From: JBFMCC01 sp034435275
GTDB lineage: Bacteria; Chloroflexota; Anaerolineae; Anaerolineales; Villigracilaceae
Assembly: GCA_034435275.1 (NCBI GenBank)
Contig: DAOTXP010000080.1
Location: 1 to 14,670 of the forward strand
Length of the DNA stretch: 14,670 nt
Direction of reading: 5' to 3'
The number at the start of each line of letters is the position of its first letter. The first letter of the stretch is position 1. A program made the position numbers and the translations under genes. Under the pieces are notes generated by a model. It made no database searches and had not been told where the DNA came from. It saw only the letters and a program-made list of their open reading frames with translations. Below, piece after piece: positions 6,786-12,442 of this stretch.

Positions 6786-8159
6786 CTAGGCAGGCATTTC
6801 CACTTTAGGCAAATCCTTCATGGCTTCCTTCACGGCCTCGGCAGGGTACTCGTAATCCTCCAGTTCGCCGCGCAGGTACTTCTCGTACGCGCCCAGATCG
6901 AAGTGACCATGCCCGGACAGGTTGAACAGGATGACGCGCTTCTCGCCTTTCTTCTTGGCGTCCAGCGCCTCGTCAATGGCGGCGCGGATCCCGTGCGCCG
7001 ACTCGGGCGCGGGGATGATGCCCTCGGCCTTGGCAAACTGCACCGCCGCCTCGAAGGTCGCTTTCTGAGGCACAGCCACGGCGTCAATCAAGCCCGCGTC
7101 CACGAACGCGGACAGGCTGGGCGCCATGCCATGATAGCGCAGTCCACCAGCGTGGATTCCGGGCGGGACGAAGGAGTGTCCCAGCGTGTACATCTTGGCC
7201 ACCGGGGCCATCTTGGCCGTATCGCCGTAATCGAAGGTGAATGTCCCCTTCGTCAACGACGGCGCCGCGGTCGGCTCCACGGCCAGCAGGCGCGTGCGCT
7301 TCCCATTCTTGAGGTTTTCGCGCAGGAACGGATAGGCCAGCCCGGCGAAGTTCGAGCCGCCGCCCACGCAACCGATGAGCACATCCGGGTACTCCCCGGC
7401 CATGTCCATCTGCTTGAGCGCCTCCTCGCCGATCACCGTCTGGTGCAACAGCACGTGGCCGAGCACCGAACCGAGGCTGTACTTCTTGGCTCCGCCGGAG
7501 GTGGCGGCCACTTCCACCGCCTCCGAGATGGCGATGCCCAGCGAGCCGGGATTGTTCGGATCCGCAGCCAGCACCGAACGTCCGTAGTTCGTGCGGTCGG
7601 TGGGACTGGCAAACACTTCCGCGCCAAAAGTCTCCATCAGCACGCGGCGATAGGGCTTCTGCTGATAAGAGACTTTCACCATATACACTTCAAGCGCCAG
7701 GCCGAAGAAACTGCATGCCATCGAAAGCGCCGAGCCCCACTGCCCTGCACCGGTCTCGGTGGTCAGGGCCTTTGTCCCGGCGGCCTTGTTATAAAAGGCC
7801 TGCGGGATGGCCGTGTTCGGCTTGTGGCTTCCGGCCGGTGAAACGCCCTCGTATTTGTAATAAATGTGTGCGGTCGTGTCGAGCGCCTTCTCCAGCCGCC
7901 GGGCGCGGATCATCGGAGTGGGGCGATAGAGTTTGTAAATCTCGCGCACTTCATCGGGAATCTGGATGTAACGTTCCTGACTGACCTCCTGCAGGATCAA
8001 CTCCATCGGGAACAGCACGCCGAGGAAATCGGGTGTGACCGGTTCCAGAGTATCGGGGCGCAGGACCGGGTTCGGTGCGACCGGGCTGTCGGCATTGATG
8101 TTGTACCAGGCTTTCGGCAGGTCGGCTTCAGATAAAAGAAAACGGGTTCGGTCAGACAT
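6786..8159 (-). CDS. trpB2: Tryptophan synthase beta-like protein TrpB2 (PLP-dependent)
   Basis: This 457-residue protein is longer than classical TrpB (about 400) and has the TrpB2 N-terminal extension (SDRTRFLLSEADLPKAWYNI). It carries the PLP Schiff-base lysine Lys113 in GSHKPNTA, Glu135 in TTETGAGQWG (matching the catalytic Glu of TrpB) and the phosphate-binding GGGSN loop (266-270). The enzyme condenses indole with serine to make tryptophan. TrpB2 proteins usually lack the surface that binds TrpA and may salvage free indole; no trpA is visible nearby. AAAGGAG ends 6 nt upstream of the ATG. The gene is controlled by the tryptophan T-box at 8441-8828, which supports a real role in tryptophan supply. 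The gene is cytosolic and separated from the downstream lyase by a terminator hairpin. Confidence 0.93.
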   Translation of the reverse strand: MSDRTRFLLSEADLPKAWYNINADSPVAPNPVLRPDTLEPVTPDFLGVLFPMELILQEVSQERYIQIPDEVREIYKLYRPTPMIRARRLEKALDTTAHIYYKYEGVSPAGSHKPNTAIPQAFYNKAAGTKALTTETGAGQWGSALSMACSFFGLALEVYMVKVSYQQKPYRRVLMETFGAEVFASPTDRTNYGRSVLAADPNNPGSLGIAISEAVEVAATSGGAKKYSLGSVLGHVLLHQTVIGEEALKQMDMAGEYPDVLIGCVGGGSNFAGLAYPFLRENLKNGKRTRLLAVEPTAAPSLTKGTFTFDYGDTAKMAPVAKMYTLGHSFVPPGIHAGGLRYHGMAPSLSAFVDAGLIDAVAVPQKATFEAAVQFAKAEGIIPAPESAHGIRAAIDEALDAKKKGEKRVILFNLSGHGHFDLGAYEKYLRGELEDYEYPAEAVKEAMKDLPKVEMPA

Positions 8160-8262
8160 TTTGGACTCCTTTGTTTGTTAATGTTGGATGAATCAATTGA
8201 CACTGGCGAAAAAAAACTTCAAGGCGGGCGGAACGAGGCGCGGGCAAACATTTTTTCGCCTC

Positions 8263-8424
8263 CTACGGGACGAACAGCCGGGTCGTCGTCTCGGTGCCTT
8301 CGCGGTCGTCCGCGCGCTGCTCCGCCAAGACCACCTCTGCCGGAGCAACTCCGGTATTGTCGGCGGGGCCGCATTCCCGCGCCTGCATTGGTATCTGCTT
8401 GTCATCCTGCTTTTTCGCATCCAT
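8263..8424 (-). CDS. Small hypothetical ORF between T-box terminator and trpB2
   Basis: A 53-codon frame beginning MDAKKQDDKQIPM and ending TTTRLFVP lies directly after the T-box terminator. A good ribosome site (AAAGGAG, 7-8 nt upstream) precedes the ATG at 8424. The product is hydrophilic and acidic/polar, without Trp, a signal peptide or a membrane segment. The name and function are unknown to me. It would be translated only when the T-box lets transcription pass. Its TAG stop is part of a second TAGGAGG ribosome site in front of a 10-codon frame (MFARASFRPP, 8252-8220). The trpB2 start lies about 100 bp further on. It could equally be a non-coding part of the leader; conservation would decide. 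Confidence 0.4.
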   Translation of the reverse strand: MDAKKQDDKQIPMQARECGPADNTGVAPAEVVLAEQRADDREGTETTTRLFVP

Positions 8425-8440
8425 ACTCTTCTCCTTTTTC

Positions 8441-8478
8441 AAAACAAAAACGTCCATCCCAAACATGGGACGGACGTT
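8441..8478 (-). terminator. T-box intrinsic terminator
   Basis: On the minus strand, AACGTCCGTCCC (8478-8467) pairs with GGGATGGACGTT (8460-8449) over 12 bp with one G-U, followed by TTTTTGTTTT. Its 5' arm lies just after the T-box sequence, so the antiterminator and terminator are mutually exclusive alternatives. Confidence 0.88.
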
Positions 8479-8828
8479 GAATCCGTGGTGCCACCCACAT
8501 TAGGCTGACGCAAACTTAACAAAAATTCCCGTTGGTGATGCAACGGGAAGGAGCCAGCCTCACTCTGCTAGTCAGCTGGTCTGATGGTCGTCTAGCCTCG
8601 TTGTCGACTCTCAAACCAAGTGACCTCGCCATGATAACGGTGGCGACTTCCGGCTCGGGATACTCTCGGCTCGACCATCGGATTAAGCGGTTATCCGACT
8701 ACCAGGCCAATTTCGCCCTGCAACTCAGAGGTCCATTCAGCGCCGCCGTCTCGGGCAGGGCTTTCACCAAACTGCCTGCTCTCTGAACCGTCGTCCAGCG
8801 CGTACTCGTCCTCGTCAGCGTTTTTGTT
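8441..8828 (-). ncRNA. T-box riboswitch leader, tryptophan-specific
   Basis: On the minus strand the leader shows the T-box elements in order. They are an AGTA-box (GGACGAGTACGCG near 8810-8798), a stem I arm, a distal GGTGAAAGCC loop, and a specifier loop reading GAA-TGG-ACC with codon TGG at 8735-8733. Next come a stem III hairpin (TTCCCGTTG pairing with CAACGGGAA, about 8550-8526), the T-box sequence TGGGTGGCACCACGG (8497-8483) and the terminator. The specifier is Trp. The bulge UGGC would pair with a GCCA tRNA end, and bacterial tRNA-Trp has discriminator G73, so both contacts agree. Uncharged tRNA-Trp should stabilise the antiterminator and switch on the small ORF and trpB2. The several apparent reading frames across this stretch are not genes. 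Confidence 0.92.
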
Positions 8829-8834
8829 GGCAGG

Positions 8835-8862
8835 ATTATACGCCGAAACGGGACAATGTCAA
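8835..8862 (-). promoter_or_regulatory. Promoter of the T-box/trpB2 transcript
   Basis: The minus strand carries a perfect TTGACA (8862-8857), a 16-bp spacer and a perfect TATAAT (8840-8835). Transcription would start near 8828, right at the 5' end of the T-box leader. It is divergent from the tRNA promoter 38 bp away. Confidence 0.85.
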
Positions 8863-8899
8863 TCCTTTGACTGCGCTTCGGTGGATGAATCTCGCTTCC

Positions 8900-8928
8900 T
8901 TGACCGCCCCCAACCGTCACGGTACAAT
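8900..8928 (+). promoter_or_regulatory. Promoter of the tRNA genes
   Basis: TTGACC (8900-8905), a 17-bp spacer and TACAAT (8923-8928) lie just 9 bp before tRNA-Gly, placing the transcription start very close to the mature 5' end. Confidence 0.7.
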
Positions 8929-8937
8929 GCAGGCAAT

Positions 8938-9009
8938 GCGGGAGTCGCCAAGCGGTAAGGCGTCAGCCTTCCAAGCTGATATGCGCGGGTTCGAATCCCG
9001 TCTCCCGCT
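8938..9009 (+). tRNA. tRNA-Gly (anticodon TCC)
   Basis: A full cloverleaf of 72 nt is visible. Acceptor arms GCGGGAG and CTCCCGC pair perfectly, with discriminator T at 9009. The D-arm reads GTCGCCAAGCGGTAAGGCG. The anticodon stem TCAGC/GCTGA carries loop CTTCCAA with anticodon TCC, and the T-arm GCGGG/CCCGT has loop TTCGAAT. The CCA end is not encoded. This tRNA decodes GGA and, by wobble, GGG. Confidence 0.96.
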
Positions 9010-9015
9010 CTCACC

Positions 9016-9078
9016 CGGTTTAAGGTTGCAGGTTGAAGGGTCCAGAATGTTCGACCTGCAACTTTCAACCTTAAACCG
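9016..9078. repeat. Palindromic repeat between the two tRNA genes
   Basis: CGGTTTAAGGTTG (9016-9028) and CAACCTTAAACCG (9066-9078) are perfect 13-bp complements. The inner parts also carry GTTGCAGGT and ACCTGCAAC, offset by a 7-nt insertion in the 3' arm. The structure looks like a REP-type element and lies inside what is probably one tRNA transcript. Confidence 0.6.
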
Positions 9079-9082
9079 ATTT

Positions 9083-9155
9083 GGGCTCGTGGCGCAGTGG
9101 TTAGCGCAGGCGACTCATAATCGCTTGGTCGCAGGTTCGAATCCTGCCGGGCCCA
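9083..9155 (+). tRNA. tRNA-Ile2 (anticodon CAT, lysidine type)
   Basis: The 73-nt cloverleaf has acceptor GGGCTCG/CGGGCCC (one G-U), discriminator A, anticodon loop CTCATAA (anticodon CAT) and T-arm GCAGG/CCTGC with TTCGAAT. It closely follows the E. coli ileX type around GCAGGCGACTCATAATCGC. It should therefore be the AUA-reading isoleucine tRNA whose C34 is converted to lysidine by TilS, not a methionine tRNA. The CCA end is not encoded. Confidence 0.9.
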
Positions 9156-9380
9156 CTGATTATTTAACGAAATTGGTTGCCGGCCCCCATTCAGGGGATG
9201 GTATCCGAATCCTGCCGGGCACTGGTCCCCGGTTCGGTCACCTGTTCCTCTTAGGGTTGCCTTGGCCAAGCCAGATTGCTTGGTAACAACAAGATTCCGC
9301 ACAGTGAATTTCGCTGTCGCAAGACGGGATAGGAAAATGCAACTTTAACCCCAAATTAAATTCGATTTTCAAATTCATAC
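9156..9380. other. Intergenic region after tRNA-Ile2
   Basis: Apart from the tRNA fragment at 9206-9220 and a short 6-bp hairpin (CCAAGC 9266-9271, GCTTGG 9278-9283), I see no gene, integrase remnant or other structure. Base composition changes from GC-rich to AT-rich towards 9350. Confidence 0.5.
9206..9220 (+). repeat. Partial direct copy of tRNA-Ile2 3' end
   Basis: CGAATCCTGCCGGGC is identical to 9138-9152, the T-loop to acceptor part of tRNA-Ile2. It is followed by ACTG, which also follows the tRNA apart from a 2-base gap. It does not fold as a tRNA. Such 3'-end copies are left by integrase-mediated insertion or by decay of a duplicated tRNA. Confidence 0.6.
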
Positions 9381-9430
9381 TTGACAAACAATTTACAACC
9401 CTATAATATTATAGTACTTTACAGGTTTGT
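9381..9430 (+). promoter_or_regulatory. Promoter/leader module 1, upstream of radical SAM gene
   Basis: A perfect TTGACA (9381-9386) is followed by TATAAT (9402-9407, 15-bp spacer) overlapping TAATAT (9404-9409, 17-bp spacer), with an AT-rich UP-like stretch before it. CTTTACAGGTTTGT (9417-9430) lies at the expected transcription start. The whole arrangement recurs at 12149-12198. Confidence 0.7.
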
Positions 9431-9517
9431 AGGGCAGACTTTAGATGTATGGGGACGATTGTACAGGTATTCAAAAGCGCGATCCCAGACATTTTATTAT
9501 TCTCGCGGGAGCCCCCC

Positions 9518-10762
9518 ATGAAATCCTCGTCCATCCTTGCTGGAAAAGTATACGTCGAGGCGGTGCACGCCGCGTGCAACCGAAGGAAACTTGATGCCCA
9601 GAAAGTTGCAACGTTTTTTGAAGACAATGGGTACAGAATCGTCAGAGATCCGCGGGATGCGGATGTAATGCTATTGATCACCTGCGCGGTTTCCCTCGAA
9701 AGGGAAGCCAACTCAATCAGCCGGATTCATAACCTCAAGAAACTCGGCGGGGAATTAATCGTAAGCGGATGCCTCCCGGCGATCAACAAGCAAAAGTTGT
9801 CGGCCGTACACAGCGGAGTCAGTATTCCAACGTCGGAACTCAGTAAACTGGACGACTATTTCCCAAATATGCAGGTCAAGTTCACAGAACTCGGAGACGC
9901 AAACCAATACTGGCCCTCTTATGAAAAGATATTCGGTTATCAGTTCTTCCAGGTCGCTGTTGAGAAAATAAAATCCTTTAGGAGACTGCCGCTTAATTAC
10001 ATTATCAAAAAAGAAATCCCGAGATTAATCAATAAAATGATTGTAAAGAGGAGCGCGGCGGAGATCGAGCCATTTTCCATCAGAATCTCCTGGGGGTGCA
10101 ACCACCAATGCGCCTATTGCGGTATCCGGTCTGCCGTGGGTAAATTAAACAGCAAGCCCCTGGAAACTTGCCGCGAGGAGTTCATTGACGGCCTTAACAG
10201 AGGGTATAAAGAGTTTGAATTGATAGCCGATGATGTCGGGGCATACGGCATTGATATCGGCCAGACGTTTCCCATTCTCTTGGATTCCCTGTTCAAAGCA
10301 AAGGGCGAATACAAGATGCAGATTTGGAATCTCTCCCCGGTTTGGCTGATCAAATACCAGGAAGACTTCGGGCCGATCCTCAAAAAGAATAGAATCAGCG
10401 GAATTCACTATCCTGTCCAATCCGGAAGCAACACAATTCTTAAAGCAATGAATCGCTATAGTAATGTGGATAAGATCAGGGAATCGGTGTTGTTTTTGAA
10501 ACAGCATTCTCCCCGGATGGTCGTGACCACAGACATCATCATCGGCTACCCTGGCGAGACCGAGGACGACATCGACAAGACGATAGATTTTCTCCGCCAG
10601 ACACATTTCGACAGTGTCCATATTTTTATGTACAACGATGTTCCAAACACTATTGCGTATTCGGCAGGGGAGAAGATACCCTTCCGAATTGCCGAACAAA
10701 GAGTGAGCAGACTCCAGCAAGAACTCAAGGCAATCGGGGGGGACTATTTGGTGATTGTTTAG
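9518..10762 (+). CDS. Radical SAM methylthiotransferase-like protein (MiaB/RimO/MtaB family) without TRAM domain
   Basis: The 414-residue product has the two core parts of methylthiotransferases. The N-terminal UPF0004-like domain starts KVYVEAVHAACNRRK and supplies three spaced cysteines (AACNRR, LLITCAVS, IVSGCLPA) for the auxiliary 4Fe-4S cluster. The radical SAM domain has GCNHQCAYCGI, a CX3CX2C motif for the SAM-binding cluster. HYPVQSGSN, LKAMNRYS and DIIIGYPGETEDD are further family motifs. The protein ends right after the radical SAM domain and lacks the C-terminal TRAM domain that binds RNA in MiaB and RimO, so the substrate may not be a normal tRNA. An upstream ATG at 9449 has no ribosome site. 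The ATG at 9518 has GGGAG 6 nt upstream and starts close to the conserved N-terminus. The promoter lies about 100 bp upstream. A methyltransferase gene follows 149 bp downstream. Confidence 0.83.
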   Translation: MKSSSILAGKVYVEAVHAACNRRKLDAQKVATFFEDNGYRIVRDPRDADVMLLITCAVSLEREANSISRIHNLKKLGGELIVSGCLPAINKQKLSAVHSGVSIPTSELSKLDDYFPNMQVKFTELGDANQYWPSYEKIFGYQFFQVAVEKIKSFRRLPLNYIIKKEIPRLINKMIVKRSAAEIEPFSIRISWGCNHQCAYCGIRSAVGKLNSKPLETCREEFIDGLNRGYKEFELIADDVGAYGIDIGQTFPILLDSLFKAKGEYKMQIWNLSPVWLIKYQEDFGPILKKNRISGIHYPVQSGSNTILKAMNRYSNVDKIRESVLFLKQHSPRMVVTTDIIIGYPGETEDDIDKTIDFLRQTHFDSVHIFMYNDVPNTIAYSAGEKIPFRIAEQRVSRLQQELKAIGGDYLVIV

Positions 10763-10823
10763 TCCGTGCAAATGATTGCTGAGCCCGGCGTTATGATTGG
10801 ATCCATTATTGCAGGAGAGGAAG

Positions 10824-10883
10824 ATGCCTCGGAGTAAAAATGTTGTGACCGCACAACCGCGAAAAGGCCGGAGGGAATATTGA
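10824..10883 (+). CDS. Candidate 19-residue basic small ORF
   Basis: Between the radical SAM and methyltransferase genes an ATG at 10824 is preceded by AGGAGAGG ending 3 nt upstream, the best ribosome site in this operon. The frame encodes MPRSKNVVTAQPRKGRREY and stops. The peptide is strongly basic (seven Arg/Lys). It has no Cys, so it is not a thioether-type precursor of the usual sort. It could be a leader peptide, a modified peptide or chance; nothing in the window proves expression. Confidence 0.25.
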   Translation: MPRSKNVVTAQPRKGRREY

Positions 10884-10911
10884 CACGTCAGAGAGGTCAA
10901 TAAAGTGACGA

Positions 10912-11829
10912 ATGAAGAACATCATACCGCCGAGTGATTTGCCGCCTGCATACAACATCTACGAAGATGTGGAATACCATGAATATTGGGAGGCCGCCGA
11001 TAAACGAAAACTGAACGAACTGGAACACGACATTGTTCGTGAATTGTTGCCTCCCAGCGGTCATCGAATCCTGGATCTGGGCTGCGGTTATGGCAGGATG
11101 GCCGACTGCTATTTAGGTCGTTTCCAAGATATTGTCATGTTTGATGGCTCATTATCGCTGTTGCGAAGTGCTCAAAAGGCAACCAAAGGGGAGGCGCATT
11201 ATATAGTGGGAGATATTAATCACCTCCCGTTTTATTCTGCAACATTTGACAGCATATTGATGATACTAGTGCTCCACCACCTTACCGAACCGGCAAAATG
11301 CTTGAACAACATTGGCAAGGTAATCTGTAAGGACGGGCGCTTTGTGATGACCTACAGGAATAAAAGAAATGCTTTATGGATGGCGAAGTACCTGTTGGGG
11401 GCAATGTCTCATAACCCGTTCTCAAGAGAGCCGCTCGCCCTTGAAGCCAATATCTTCAACCACCATCCTGCATACGTCTCAGAATTATTGGCTGCGGCCG
11501 GGTTCAAGCATCTTATCTATCGCGGGGCAGGCGTTTTCGATAAACTGGAACAGTTTTCAGGCAGGTTCTTCAAATGGGTGCCGCGCGGCACTTTCTGGGC
11601 CCCAATCCTCGGCAACTTATTCTTGGCGCCGTGGATTTTTTGTAGAGGAATCGCCCAGAATGCGGAGCCGCTCAAACCGGCATCGAACATAGAGAACCTG
11701 CTGGCATGCCCGCTCTGCAAATCGGAATTGGCGCGGGCGACAAGCGGTTTTGAATGCACGAACTGCCGCGCCAAGTATCCAATCATTGATGGCATTATCG
11801 ACATGCGAATCGAGGCAGCGATTTCTTAA
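10912..11829 (+). CDS. Class I SAM-dependent methyltransferase with C-terminal Trm112-like zinc ribbon
   Basis: The 305-residue product has motif I DLGCGYGR (55-62), an acidic motif II region ending in FDGS (77-80), GDINHLPF (100-107) and LVLHHL (119-124), all typical of methyltransferase type 11 / UbiE-like folds. Residues 258-302 form a Trm112-like zinc ribbon: CPLC (266-269), CTNC (282-285), then YPIIDGIIDM. In many bacterial proteins this ribbon is fused to small-molecule methyltransferases. A hydrophobic stretch (about 228-243) lies between the two parts. The substrate cannot be deduced. The ribosome site is weak (GAGAGGT lies 15 nt upstream), so translation may depend on coupling or the leader. 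It probably shares the 9381 promoter with the radical SAM gene, suggesting one modification pathway. Confidence 0.83.
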   Translation: MKNIIPPSDLPPAYNIYEDVEYHEYWEAADKRKLNELEHDIVRELLPPSGHRILDLGCGYGRMADCYLGRFQDIVMFDGSLSLLRSAQKATKGEAHYIVGDINHLPFYSATFDSILMILVLHHLTEPAKCLNNIGKVICKDGRFVMTYRNKRNALWMAKYLLGAMSHNPFSREPLALEANIFNHHPAYVSELLAAAGFKHLIYRGAGVFDKLEQFSGRFFKWVPRGTFWAPILGNLFLAPWIFCRGIAQNAEPLKPASNIENLLACPLCKSELARATSGFECTNCRAKYPIIDGIIDMRIEAAIS

Positions 11830-12148
11830 GTTTTCTTATGGGCTTTAGCGAGCGGGGCATTGGTAGTTCAGCAACTAAGTATAAGCAGAGGCGAGTATGT
11901 CATTGTGAGCTGTGTTTCTCGCCGAGTAGTAGTTAGGGCCCGCATCAACCAGATACTGCTCACCGTATGGCAACCTGAAAACGCGGGTTATCAGACGATG
12001 GGGCAATTGCATCTATCGTAAGGAAACAGCATGCAGTGAGGATGGCCAGGAATGGCTGGTCTGGTTGTCAAACTATGAGGCCCGTACACCTATCGAAGCG
12101 GTAGCGCTTATTTGGGTTTAAAAATCAATTTTTAAATTAAAATTTAAC
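11830..12148. other. Non-coding or decayed region after the methyltransferase
   Basis: No convincing gene is present. A hairpin (GGCGAG near 11892, CTCGCC near 11920) lies in the first part. An unstarted frame of about 60 codons runs to a TAA near 12120 (RRWGNCIYRKETACSEDGQ, then EWLVWLSNYEARTPIEAVAL) and reads like real protein sequence. It lacks a start, ribosome site or recognisable family, so it may be a gene remnant. The end (12110-12148) is almost pure A/T and merges into the next promoter. Confidence 0.35.
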
Positions 12149-12198
12149 TTGACTTTTTTTGTAATTGATATAATAATATCCGTGCTTTACAAATTTGT
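12149..12198 (+). promoter_or_regulatory. Promoter/leader module 2, upstream of secreted repeat protein
   Basis: TTGACT (12149-12154) is followed by TATAATAATAT (12169-12179), offering -10 boxes at 14-19 bp spacing, with an AT-rich UP-like stretch before it. CTTTACAAATTTGT (12185-12198) contains the perfect 10-bp palindrome ACAAATTTGT at the expected start. The arrangement matches module 1 at 9381-9430 in order, spacing and much of its sequence. Confidence 0.65.
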
Positions 12199-12250
12199 TA
12201 ATGCCTTTGGCAACGTGGAGACAACTGGCATTCTATAGTGTGAAGCAGTG

Positions 12251-12329
12251 ATTCGGGGAGCGGGGTGGTGGTCGTTCACCTTTCACAAGTCTAGATAGGA
12301 CTGGTAAAGATGCTCCCTGAGGAACGAAT
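12251..12329 (+). ncRNA. Possible structured 5' leader (three-way junction)
   Basis: Within the 250-nt leader of the secreted-protein gene, ATTCGGGGAGC (12251-12261) can pair with GCTCCC (12312-12317) and CGAAT (12325-12329) around a TGAGGAA bulge. Two hairpins sit inside: GGTG/CACC (12267-12270, 12277-12280) and AGTC/GACT (12288-12291, 12299-12302). It matches no riboswitch consensus I know. It could be a regulatory leader or chance pairing. Confidence 0.3.
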
Positions 12330-12442
12330 AGCGAAACCGTCCACAGTGACATGTTCATTACTTAAATGTTCAAGAAATCCAACTCGTAGGTAAGCAAGTT
12401 ACCAAACAAAATCCGTCTTCTTATTCACCCACGGAGGGCACA

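Noticed and set aside
8859..9302. 147-codon minus-strand frame across both tRNA genes
   Set aside because: It is the antisense of the two tRNAs; the GDGIRTRAYQL and RQDSNLRPSDYE phrases are well-known artefacts of reading tRNAs as protein.
10763..10838. Frame continues open for 25 codons past the TAG stop of the radical SAM gene
   Set aside because: Nothing indicates stop-codon readthrough, and the short continuation matches no known domain, so chance is sufficient.
11838..11936. 32-codon frame MGFSERG... with CHCELC
   Set aside because: No ribosome site and no recognisable family; too short to support as a gene.
12311..12345. CTGAGGA followed by GAAAC, similar to a hammerhead ribozyme core
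   Set aside because: Stem II cannot form between the two boxes. The base before stem I would be G, where a cleavable site needs A, C or U.
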